Shown: positions 49,798-61,730 of the stretch, one piece after another
How positions within the stretch are numbered: the first letter of the stretch is position 1
Layout: each line of letters begins with the position of its first letter
DNA from: Balanoglossus misakiensis
Lineage: Eukaryota > Hemichordata
Reading direction: 5' to 3'
DNA length: 64,000 nucleotides
Assembly: GCA_040954595.2 (NCBI GenBank)
Contig: CM082581.2
Span: 10,416,001 to 10,480,000, forward strand
The notes under the pieces: model-generated
Told to the model about the DNA's origin: nothing
The model's input: only the letters and a program-made list of their open reading frames with translations
Databases searched by the model: none
Translations under genes and position numbers: made by a program

Positions 49798-50833
49798 GTT
49801 CGATGTTGTCTGACGTCGAAGGTCAAAAGGTCGCAGAGCTGATCAGGTGGAAGAAATTTACACGCGAAATGTATTATAAATGTACATGTGTGTGGTATTC
49901 TCGGTCTTTGTACATAACTTTCCTTAATTCAATCATTTATTTATTATAAATGTTAAATATAGCATATAAAACATGAGATCCAGAATTAAGCTATAATGTA
50001 ACTGACCTCAAGTGAAAAATAACCATATATAATACACAAGCCTCTGTAAGAGTTTGTAATGGCGGGCCCTGGTCATCTCTCATGAACGATGAAACGAGGT
50101 CATCCTCCAACAGGGTTAGTGTCTGTCGTTTTTACTCAGTTATTACTGACGTACGCAAAATGACAATGTTTTCTGGGAGGATTGTCTCTACAATCTGTCT
50201 ATGGGAATGTCAAAAATGTTGATGTTCAGTGAGTTGCTGCTCGATTGATGATGTAACTAGTACACATCATCATCATCAACCCATCAACAATCATTGCAGA
50301 TGTATGTCGCGCCCATTAGTGTTTCACTATATATACAGTGTTTCAGTATATGCCCTAAAGGAAGCCGTTGTGTAGCCTCATTCCCCATTCTGTGTTTTCG
50401 GACGTTTACGAAAAACGTTTTAACAGAATTGGGTTATGTTATGTTATGTACAGTTATGTTATGTTATGTACAGTTATGTTATGTTATAATGAATGCTAAG
50501 TCAGTGTGATGATCAGACCACAAACTGTCAATGTTTTCATATAGTACTACATTTGATTTGATCCGTACGTGTACCACAGGTCACTTCTCACCGGGATTGT
50601 AACTTGTGCATGCACAGTGGGGCACTGTCACGTGCATTTGCTGCGGATCCGTAGCCCTGAGCTGCTGTATAGCCTAGTGTTGGGGCTGGGATTGGGTGAC
50701 AGGGCTGGGAATCCGCAGCATACATATCCATATCAATCATTTAGTTATTTGTAACACCTGCATAATAATCTAATAGACTAGTGTAATATCTTTTTGATAA
50801 TTTCTGTCACTCGATTTATTGGATTTCTTGCAG
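49798..50833. promoter_or_regulatory. Divergent region between DOCK and SLF2
   Basis: The DOCK start codon (49797, minus) and the first mapped SLF2 exon (50834, plus) leave about 1 kb. This region must contain the DOCK promoter and the SLF2 promoter, exon 1 and intron 1. A candidate SLF2 start lies near 50091 (ATGAACGATGAAACG), but I could not find a donor that matches the required phase, so exon 1 is unresolved. A 20-base tandem repeat at 50433-50487 is listed separately. Confidence 0.5.
50433..50487. repeat. 20-bp tandem repeat, 2.75 copies
   Basis: The unit gttatgttatgttatgtaca repeats at 50433 and 50453 and partly at 50473. Internally it is a TTATG pentamer run. It lies between the divergent DOCK and SLF2 genes. 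Confidence 0.85.
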
Positions 50834-53800
50834 CAACCATTGCATAACGAAGTTCTTCAAACCGAACATCAGTGATAAGGATAATCCCAGTCCAGGAAAA
50901 TTGGTCGACGAGACGCCAAACTACAGGGTTGACCCTGATCGTGGTCTCTTTCCCCAAAAACAGACAACTCCGAAGAAGATCCATGGAATGAATACACCAC
51001 CGAATAAATCACCAAGGGGGAAGGGGCCGGGCTATCTGATGCCAACGTCGCCTGGATTAACTCGAAATATAAGAGATGTCATTCTCGGTGCAAGTCGTGA
51101 GAATCAAGTCGGCCAACAGAAAGCAGCAGTGGCAGAGATGAATGTGAACACATCTGCAGGGGAGCAGGATGACAGAGAGACGAGAAACGTGGCTGCAGGA
51201 GAAGGTTGTGAGGAATGCCCTGCCGTACAACCAATACAAGTGTTTGTCTCAGAAAGGAGCAGGACGGGGCCCAGCAATGCTGCATTTGAAACTAACGTGC
51301 CGAGTAAGAAACGTCACCCACAGTCGCATCTCGGTCAGGATGGGAAGAAGTCATGGCGAATTCCAAACCAGATTCACACGAACCTCAGAACTCTCTGTTC
51401 TGATTCAAGGAACACTCCGCCACCCAAAGGGAAAGAACGACTTCCCCAATCTGTAGGAAGACCCTGCTCGTCTCTCGCTCATCAGCGAGGGAGGCAGAGA
51501 CACGCTTCTGACAGTGCAGATAAATCCTCACCCAGTTATACACTGCCGTCGCCTACAAGTGCGAGGAGGAACTCGTTGCCACCGAAAATACTTTCTTATC
51601 GAGCAGTCGGTGCTAAACCACGACAACGATCAGAAAGTTCAGGTTCGAGCTCGGATGTGTACACCTCGTGTTCATCAGATGTTGAGATGGAATGTGTAAG
51701 AGAAACCTCAATACCTGCACAGAAGGATTTGAAAGTTCTGCATCCTTGTGAGATGACCACACCCAACAGACTGAAACACACGGCTGTCAACCAAAGGAAA
51801 CAGAAGAAAGAGTACAGACGGCAGCCTAGTTACACTGAGATCTTAGAACTTGCAGCCCAAAATACTGTCCCAAACAGTGAGAAATCTGCAGGTCATGAGA
51901 GTTCGGGACACAGTGCCGTGAAGGGCAGGTATCAGTCGGAGAACATTGATCAAGTTAGGTTTCATTCTAGTCTGAAGCATTCTGAAGGAGAACCTGGTAA
52001 GATGAGCCCCCTACCCTTTGTTGCTTTGAACAAAGTGCCTAATAAATCACCAGTCAGGCTTACGGCTGAATGGCTAAAAACGTTTGAGCAAAAGCCACGA
52101 GATGCATCAAAGAGAAAACAGAAAATGGGAGAGAAAAATTCAAAGAGCAAACTAAGTTCTAGTGAAGGTAAGGTGTCTTTCAGTTTGTTTAAGTCACAAG
52201 CTGTAATTTCACGTACCATTTTCAGGATAACAACTTTTGTGAAACTCTCTCCCATTTCATCCTAACAATCTATTCTGGTATAAATCATTAGCACCTTAAA
52301 AGCAATCATTTTCTGCTCTTGGACTTATCAGGCACAAACTTCACTGCATCTGATTATATTATTTATTGAGTTATGTTTGTTGCACAGTTATTGCTCTGAT
52401 GGAGAACTGCACAAGACACATTGAAAGTTGAGTTAGAGAAACCTCATGTGTGGCCTTACATACCTTGTATAAAGGATGGGCTTGTATTGTCAATTTGAGA
52501 TCATTTGACACCCTGCTCCAAGCTTCTTGAGGTGATTTCCATTGTATTTGTGCCAATTTTCAGACAATACGCCAAGCAGCCATGGTATGGTATCAGCAAA
52601 ACGACACAAAGGGTCGGTCAACTTGAAGATTCCGAAATCCAGAAAACAAGACTTCAGAACCAAGCTACAGATGTCACCACTGGGACGAGAAAAAATGCAG
52701 AAGTCGAGACTTGTTGAGGAAAAACTCCACCACAGGGAACGTACGAGCACATCAGGTAAAGTTGATGAAAAGGTGAAGGGTATTAACTTGCAAATTACAG
52801 AAACAGCCAAGAAGAGTTTCCAAGAAAACATTCAATCGTCGCCGATCAGAGATAAATTCCTGAATCTGAAGACTGGCGGAAGATTGGAGAGGAGTGACTC
52901 GACTGATGATGAGAGACAGTGTGTTAAAATCCCAGAGGAGGAAAAAAGTGAGAGAACTAAACAGTATGGTGTGATTAGTCTCTTCCAAGAGCTGACGTCA
53001 GCTGGTGGTGAAACTGGGAGCTCGAGAGAAAAATCTGTTGGGCAGGAGAATGAGATAAACGAAGAAGACACAAACAGTGGACCTAGCATAAAAGCTAGGT
53101 TGTGTGTCACGCCTACAAAAATCAATTTGTCTAAGTTAAAAGACATTCTTGTACCGAAGAAAATCAGCGACAGAGAAAACACGAGCGTTAGAGACCACGT
53201 ACAGTGCACGAATGAATCCATGACTGGGGACAGTTCCGGTGGCGGTGAGTTTGGTGAAGGAGTTGACCCTGCTGGTGGAGATGTTCCCATGGATGTGGAG
53301 GGAGGAGGGGGAGGGGATGTGGAGGAGATGGTTGGCACGGGGGAGGAAGATGTGGACAAGTGTGAGAACGAAGAAAAACCTGCCTTTGAAAAAGCGGAGT
53401 CAGTTCAGTCGTCCGAAGTTCCGGCCCAGAAAGTCACCGACGGCGACAAGGAGATCAGGAGCGAGGATGCCTCAACAACGAGTGATGGTTCTGGAAGGAA
53501 AGGTTTTCATGACAGCCCTGCTTGTGAGGAGGAAGAAAATGATGTTGCCATCGGTGACGTGACAAGAGAGGAGACTGTGATGCAACCAACGGCAGATCAG
53601 ACACTGAACCAAGCGTGTTATGAGAATACAACTGATGTGGGTGGATCTGAACATAAAACAGATAAAAATTCTCCAAATTATGAAGGTAGGTGGTTTTCTC
53701 ACTAACTGTTATATTACTGGTAATATCTATTTTGAAAAGGCAACTTTATTGAAATGGATATGTTGAAACTGCCCTCTTTAAGTTGCAAAGAACATTTGGC

Positions 53801-56377
53801 ATGAAAAATTTACTTTTTTTCCTACAAGCTAAATTAGAATTAATATTTGCACCATAGAATAGATTTTATTTTTACAGTTTAGTGTGAAAAGTACAGTTGT
53901 TATTTTTGCATGCTCAAGTATAAGCATGTTCCATGGATCCAGTTTAACACTTCATGTCACATTAATATGAATTTTTGCATTTACACATAATACATTTGAG
54001 CTTAGAAAATATGATATGAAAAATGGCTTTAGGTATGGAACAGTATCTGTGACTATAAGCAGACAATGTAAAATTGTGGCAAAATTGAAGTGTGCCATAT
54101 GGTACAATCTCCACAATTATTAATACTCACCACACGCGTCATGTAGCCAGGAACTCTGTATAAGATACAGCAATTTACTGAGGCCATGGAATGTGAATAT
54201 GCAAAAGCTCTATTTAATTCACTGCAGTGTCAGCAGAATTGCCAGATTGTACACTCACTGCAACTTGCCTTCTCATGAGAGGAGCAACATCACTGCTGTC
54301 TTCCTGTCAGGGAATTCGAGCATCACTTTGAGGTAATCTTTCGTCTTCAGAAAGGCTAGACTTTTTTTTTTTGCGTTCTTCAGATTTTATTCGCATGAGG
54401 CAAAATAATCTGTAGTTGAATTTTAAGGGGGCAGATATGTGGGAGTTTTGGTATAATCATAGGAAAGTGGTATTTCCGATGCTTATACGGATCAATGGAA
54501 AACGGACTTAACTAAACCTTTCTTTTGGCCCAAATTCAAAACAGAAATGAAAATGATAATCAAATGGACATATTTCAAGGGAAGACATACATGCATGTGT
54601 ACTATCAAGGAAGGTTATTGTAAAATATGGATTTTTTGTTGATTTAGAAGTGACCATTTCTACAAAGCTAAATGATAAATTCAGAAATTCATAAATTCAC
54701 ACGCACGTGTCAAACCCAGGTGTTCTTTTGATTCATTGCTCATAGACTTTTGACTTGGTCAAGTTTCATCTTGGCTTAGTTACAGGTTTAATTATGAATA
54801 ATTACAAGTTGTGTTGTGCATATATATATCGTACATGTATAATTATATACGTGAAACTGTACAATAGCTTTAATTAATGGCTACCTGTACGTCTGCTATA
54901 ATTGCTCATTTTCAGACTATTTTTAACATTCTGTGTAAATTTAAATACCAATTTGCACACTAATATCATCATTATTACATAATCCATTGTAGAAAAAATA
55001 TTTTTATGCAGGAATAAATTGATATCTACCAGTAGTTGGTTATGCTGTTGATGTACTGCATGTGAAAAAAAATATGCCAACAAAATTTATTTCCTCCGCT
55101 AAATAGATGACCTTATTCCTATCATTAAAAATAAACTCTCATATATCAACCCCAAATACATGTATCTGGACTGGAATATTAAATTTTGGTGGTAGTTTTA
55201 AGGCCAGTGTTTTTATTTACTCTGTGGTCGTTAAAAGGTACAAATGCAATGCGTTCGCACTGAGCTGGTGAAAATTACACTGTTGACTGGGACACAGAGA
55301 GACTTACTCGCTTGGTAATAATTCAAAGTGAAACCAGATGTGGGCTTGTTGGATACAAAGCGTTTTGAAAAAATGTTGGCCGATTTCACTTAAACTGTTT
55401 GCCAACATCAATTTTACTTCCGTGTGGTTACTGTGAAAAGGAGCCAGGAGCCTGTCTGAGCAGTTACCCGTACTTTTATGACCAACTGATACATCCCATA
55501 TTGTGTGTTTAGCAGCAACAGTACATACATGTGGTATATTTGTTGTCCGGGCTATTTCTGAAGTTACAGGATTATCTCTGGCTACTGAACCATCTGGTTG
55601 TCCATGTATCATTCGTGCACCAAAGTGACATTTGCTATTTATCAAACGTCGGATGAGAAATCCGTGACAAATTGAGGAATTCTAGAAATTTACACATAAT
55701 GGGAAAATTTGTATTTTGTCAGTCAGAATTTTTGTGTCAGACTCGGTAGCATTATATTTTAAAGGGAACATGTGCAATATGCATTCCCAAAAATCATTTT
55801 CAAGAATCTTTTGAACAAAGAATCTCTGTCAATATTTTTTTCTTTTGGAATTACGTGCAGGTATAGATGCTGCGAGTCAACTCGGAGGGCTACATCTAGA
55901 CGATGACGATTGGAATGTGAGTCTGTCTTTGTCGGCTGATGACAGTGATGATGAGATGTTTCTGAATACCCCTACAGCACTGCAAGATGACTTCACAGTT
56001 GTAAGGTAAGAAAATGAAAAGAGGTCGCTGTATAAACTCCTCGTTTTATCTCCGTAAAGAACCAACTTTGATTCTGGTGAATTTTGTCATATGTTTCATG
56101 GACACTGAAGATCAAAATAATCCAGTCACTTTTAACTGTGCACACACGTATGTCCAATTCTGTAGACACCTGACTGGTTTCAGGTCTCACATAATAGAAT
56201 ATCATACGAGAATATTGTCACTGTTCATTCATTTCAGGACAATAAGTCCTGCTCCAAAGACAGATGACATGTTGGAAGACGAGGTAGGGTCCCAACACGT
56301 ATCTAATTGCATTTACATCTGACTAAAGTTTTTGATATTGGCTGTGGTAGTGATGATGATCGTAGTAGTAGTAGTAG

Positions 56378-56411
<34 letters not shown>

Positions 56412-59400
56412 GTTTTTACACATACATTATATTTCATACAGGCTGACAGTAGTTCATCACAAGAGCCACCATTAGTGTTGACCAAGAAGAAAGCTAAGAA
56501 ATTCAAACATTCTCTAGACACTATCTTGGCAGAGAAGCAGATCAGGGTGAGTACAAACAGTACTTCCACTACACACAAATAATATAAGACAGTGTTAGTT
56601 TTCCAGTCATTTTTTCTTCAGCTTGTGTTGACATCTTTATGTGCAGCTAATAAAAAAGATATACCCATCATACACTAACATAAACGTGGCCGAAATGGTA
56701 TAGAGGCCATACTGAAAATCAATTTCACCATGGCATTGCTCTGTGTGTCTATTTTTCCACAGGCCAAAAATGCTGCCGAAATAGCTGAAATGCAGGAATC
56801 TGTCAAACGGAGCATACATCAGGGAGGATTTGCCAAGTTGGTGGACACTAGCGACGATGAAGGTGATGATGGCCATGACGGTGGTCAAGATGAAAAGAAA
56901 GGCAATGATGGTGAACTCCTCCCAGAACACAAAGAGCAAATTGAAAAAGTAGGTTTTAGAAAGTTGCATTTAGGATAGTGAGTTTACAAGTGTGACAGTG
57001 TATACTCTGTCAACCAAAAGTGCGATTTGTATATATTCCTAATTAATCTCATTAACTTTATATTCCAGTTGACTTTGGCCAAAGATCCCATATCAGATAT
57101 CCATCCAGGAGAAAATATTTTCAATTTGGACCAAATTGGAAAGGTAGTTGCATTTTTTTTGTCAGAATTCCCAAAAGTTGTTTACACATATTATATTATG
57201 TACAAATATGTTACATGTATATACCATGTATACTTTCTATGAAATTGCTGTGTGGATGGCCATATTACAGTACAAATATGTTCATTTATTTTTCTTGTCT
57301 TTTCAGTTGTTCAGTTTTCCAAATCATCTGTCATTGGCTAGCTGTGGATTCACGCCCACTCGTTCGGCACTCGACCGACTTTTGGACAAATCAAATCCTG
57401 GTATGTATATCTTTGGAATAACTACTTGACAGCTTGCTTTTCATGTTTACATCAATTTGTATTTGGATGCAATCCAATATGGCCGCCAGACAACCATCCA
57501 ATATGGCCGCCCGACAACCAGCAGTTACACAGTAGTGCATGACTACATTGACATCTGGAATTCCTTCAATGTTTTCTGAATCTTTTGATCCAGTGGAGAC
57601 TTACTATGTCATTGACAATGATTGTTTTTTTGTGTTTTTCATTTGAAAGAGAATCTACTGGTGTTGGCTGGTACGCTGGAAGATATGTACTATGACAAGG
57701 CATGTCCGGACGCCATATTTCTATGGCTTTTTAATCTCAGTAAGTCATCTAATATGTAAATTAATAAATCATGCAATCTCAATTTCTTTTGCCACCAAGT
57801 TTGCTTTCAAGCATTCTTTATTCCTTTCACATTGCATTTTGGGTTGTAAATAGTTTCCAAACAATACTACCGGCCCTACAGATTGAGTAGATAACTTACC
57901 TATATGAATTCTTTGTACCCCCAGTGTCCATCCATCCATCAGATGAAGTGTCGGATAGACTTTATGGAATCCTGTGGTCTTTACTGAATTCTGCCGCTGA
58001 TCAATGCCATAGCTCACAACTCTGGATTCCTCAACTCAAAGACGTGGTCAGGGTCATCAGTAATTATGGTGAGTAGATGGCTGATGATTATCTAGGTCCC
58101 ATCTTGTATATATATATATACCATTCGTCCCTTATGGGGTTGGTTGCCTCTAGACTATACATGTTGTTGTTCACAACCACAGAAGTCCGAAGCTTTTGTT
58201 CATATTCATTTTTTAGGTGCAAGTGTGCAATACCTTTTTCCCGCTGAAGTGCAGAAACTCACTGATATTACAGACGATGAGCTCAGGTGAGATTTGACCA
58301 TTCTCTTAAATTAACCAATTTTGGACAATATGTGCTGTAGGCACAATATGGGGTCCAAAATACTGTGATAGATTAATGTATAGCTTGAAATATGTAGATA
58401 ATATATAGATATCATGTTTATAAACACTTTAATTTTTTTCTGTTACTCTGACAGATTTCATGATGACAAAGAGAACCACCACAGACAAGTGAGTGATTCT
58501 TCCAGTGAAACGTCACAATCCTCTGCCAGTCATGAATTCCCGGCCAGGAAGTTTGTCAACTGTGTCAAGGTGGTCACTCATGCCGTTGCTACAAAGACAC
58601 TGAAGAAAAAGTAAGTGGCTGACAGTTCTGTCACAGATTCTCTGGCACAAACAAGTCATAGATGCACACAACATGCACACACGCACAATTGCTACAAAAA
58701 ACTGCAAAACTGGAAAAAAAAGTTTCAACATTGCATTCTTTTTCCTTGACAGGCTTGGTGGCTATACAGATCAAGAACTCATAGTAATGATGTGTTTGAT
58801 ATGTAAAGTGGCTCTTGAAATTCGGCTCCAGTTGTAAGTGTGAACTCCAAATAGTGTAATTCTGTGCGACTGTTGTTGTAAATCCCTAACCCTGTCCAAA
58901 AAGTGCACTGTGTCTTCCGAAATGACAGTTTATTCTGAAATTTGGGTTGTTTACCTTTGTCAGAAAAGATCTGCTGTGAAATGACAGTCAATCATTTTAA
59001 AACATTGTAGTGTATGATTATGGATTAATTGCCCTGGGTATGAAACTCTGGCATTGAACCCCTTGTGATCATTACACTGGATGAGTGCATCTATTCTGAA
59101 CATGGAAATCTGAGGTGATCTAGTATATTTCTGATGTTGTATTTTTTTATTTTTTTACCGATCAGGTTGGCTGTAAAAGTTGATTTTCAAATGTGTATTG
59201 CTGTGCTGCTAGAATGTATCAAAGAAGAGAACTGGACCCAAAGGGTAAGAGATTCTACAAAACCAAGACGGTCAGAATTCTGAGGGATTGTGACTGTGTT
59301 TCTTGTCCCTACGGAAAAACCAGGATGTGAGGTCATGAAGGTGACCTTTTCCAGATTGTAATATCAGTACACTCATTGCACAGTTATAATTTGATGTAAA

Positions 59401-60921
59401 TGATACAAAGGTTGTTGCACTTGTACTGACTAGTCGTAATGTTATTTCAGGTGCAGGAGATTTGTCGTGTGTTACCCAGCGTCTCTGATAGCAATGTGCC
59501 CAACCACCATCACAACAAAGTGTACATAGTCCAGCTGATGCCCACTAACACTCCCAGGGGCCGATTCCTCAAAAGGCGACTGAGGTAGATAGCATTTATT
59601 TCTTTAACGCACACTACATCTCAGTGTTTGTACACATTGACAGAATTTCACAAAAATCACACACATTTTCTGTCAGTTTGTCAAATTGCTAATATACTTA
59701 ATTTTACTTTAATATTTTCAATACAAAATCAACAGAATTTTAATTCTATTTTCAGTTACACTATACTGAATGGTCTTTTGCCGAGTAACAACAATAAAAG
59801 TACAGATCCTGTTGATTGCCTGAAATTCAAGGTAAATGTTATTTCTGACATTTTTGGGTTTGTTGAATAATTCCACGTTTTTTCTATCTGTGTGATATCC
59901 ATCCTGATTTCAAGCCTCGTGAATTTTTAATGTCCTCTCGCTGTCCAATTTGTTGTATTAAGAATCAAGGAGTTACAGTGACAGTAAATTTGGTTTTCGA
60001 TTTTTTCGTTTTCCTTTGCAGCTCAGCGATTTACATTCCAGTCTGCAGATGTGTAAACCGTGCAATGATACAGACTACTACCTGTTGAACAGTCTCGTCA
60101 TGCTGATTGATATGAGTGTTGGAAACGAGTCTCTAGGATCTAGTGAACGGGTGAGTTCGTTATCCTTTCACCCCCCCCCCCCCCATTTCTCTGTATGTAG
60201 AGGTCCAGCATTGCTGTTGAAGACAATTGCATTGGACCGAACCATGGTGGTGAAAGGGATAAATTGGTTTGTTAAATCTGATGAGGCTTGTTATGCCAGT
60301 TAATATGAGTGTCAGAAACTTCTATTGGTGCGTAATTATTCAGCATAAATCTTGACCGTTCCATCAAAGAATTCACTAGCTTTACATAACCCATTCTCCT
60401 GTTGTTGTTTTCCGCAGGAAGGGTTGAATAAGCTGGAACAGAAACTGCGGTCAATCTCCGGAGATATCAAGGAATCGGTGAGGTGTCTACACAGAAGCAA
60501 AGTCAAAGATCTGCTCGTGAGGACTGCCAGCAAATTTACATTTATGTCGCAGGGCATGACTCAGGTAAGTTGATGTGAGTTCATTTGTCTCAACCAAGTA
60601 TTGATTTCCAGTCTTATTGTTCAGGCTATGTTTGGAACAGATGACTCAGGGTGTTTACATATTTTTGCTAATTGTAATAATGTGACAGATCTCTGGTATT
60701 TTGTTCGACAGACTTCCATGTACTCCTTCTACAAGAGCGATAAAACTGTGGACCTAGCAGAGGAGTCGTCCGGCACTCATGACCAAAGCAAAGCAGTTTG
60801 CATTGATGGAAGTAGTGTGATTGGGGAGGGCAGTGAAGACCCACCAGGAACGTCAGCGCTGTTGGATGGCAGCAGCAGAAACCAACCCTGCCAGTCTGTT
60901 CGTCTGGACATTGAGAGCTAG
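50834..60921 (+). CDS. SLF2: SLF2/FAM178-like SMC5-SMC6 localisation factor, exon 1 not found
   Basis: Nineteen exons join in frame: 50834-52167, 52564-53685, 55861-56005, 56238-56283, 56442-56546, 56763-56948, 57069-57143, 57307-57400, 57650-57739, 57925-58068, 58217-58286, 58455-58610, 58753-58833, 59166-59244, 59451-59584, 59756-59831, 60022-60150, 60418-60564, 60712-60921. They encode at least 1473 residues; the first mapped exon starts inside a codon, so a short 5' exon with the ATG is missing. The N-terminal two thirds are disordered, Ser/Lys-rich, and begin near CITKFFKPN, like the FFKP motif near the human SLF2 start. The C-terminal CANIN-type helical domain is recognisable from DIHPGENIFNLDQIGK through AIFLWLFNLMSIHPSDEVS, LWIPQLKDVV, VYIVQLMPTNTPRGRFLKRR and HRSKVKDLLVR. 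In the family, SLF2 with SLF1 and RAD18 brings SMC5/6 to damaged DNA, and SLF2 is also needed for SMC5/6 silencing of extrachromosomal DNA. A 2.2 kb intron (53686-55860) holds no exon that I can see. Confidence 0.9.
56362..56411. repeat. Trinucleotide microsatellite (TAG then TTG)
   Basis: A short (gta)n run passes into a longer (gtt)n run in the intron before SLF2 exon 56442-56546, about 30 bases upstream of that exon. Frames reading poly-Ser, poly-Cys or poly-Gln here are by-products of the repeat. Confidence 0.85.
57472..57519. repeat. 24-bp tandem duplication
   Basis: The unit atccaatatggccgcc followed by agacaacc or cgacaacc occurs twice without spacing in an SLF2 intron. It contains CCAAT and ATGGC words, but no function can be claimed. 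Confidence 0.8.
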
Positions 60922-61724
60922 ACTGGTCATTTTACATCTGGTGTTCTGGATCTGCAACAGGCCTGGTCGATCGCAAGGACGGGACAAGATGTCATGAGCA
61001 AAGCCACACACTGAATGATAGGTGAAATGCGGAATTCCAATGTGAACTGCATGCATTACCAACAGAACCATGTGTGTAGACAAACATGGAGATGCATGTA
61101 TTCCTACGTATACCTACACCCTTTGTGTACTGCTGTCGCACAACCTCTTCAGTGTCAAGTCTCTCTAGAACGCACTACACTTTATCAGTGCGTGACATTT
61201 TATTCCGGAGTAGGCCTCTTTTGTCTTATGCAGTGTCTGCTTCAATATTTATTGAGTACATGTACCGTGTGCGGTGCTGAGTAAGACATTCTGTTTTAAC
61301 ACTAGTCCTGTTGAAGTTGTTGGACATTTAAGCCGTTCAGATATTTATCCCGCACAACTTTGCTGAATGTAAATCTGGTTTCTCATGTTCTGCCATGGTG
61401 TGATGATTATATTTTTGTAAGATGTTCAAATACTGCCATTGTCAGTTATATTTCAATCTGCCAAAATTAATGTAACTCGAAATTCTGTATGTACGACGTG
61501 AGGTTTATGGATGTAAAATGAAATGAGCTCATGCACATGCTGGCACATGTTCTGACTTGTTACAGTTTCTATTCTAAAGAGGTTTTTTTCTGTGTACGTT
61601 GTTTATCCTGTGTTATTGATTCAAACTTTTGGGTCCAGCTTTAAAAAAACTTCCCTTTTCCCTTGGGAGTTTATAACCCAGTACTGTAGTCTCAGTGATA
61701 GAGTGTTCTTGTTGCAAAAGCACA

Positions 61725-61730
61725 AATAAA
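61725..61730 (+). other. Polyadenylation signal of SLF2
   Basis: AATAAA about 800 bases after the SLF2 stop codon, with T-rich sequence around it. The stretch 60922-61724 is read as its 3' UTR. Confidence 0.5.

Noticed and set aside
55304-55645. Minus-strand frame of 113 codons inside the large SLF2 intron
   Set aside because: No recognised domain, no supporting splice sites or neighbouring exons; could be decayed repeat but cannot be supported.
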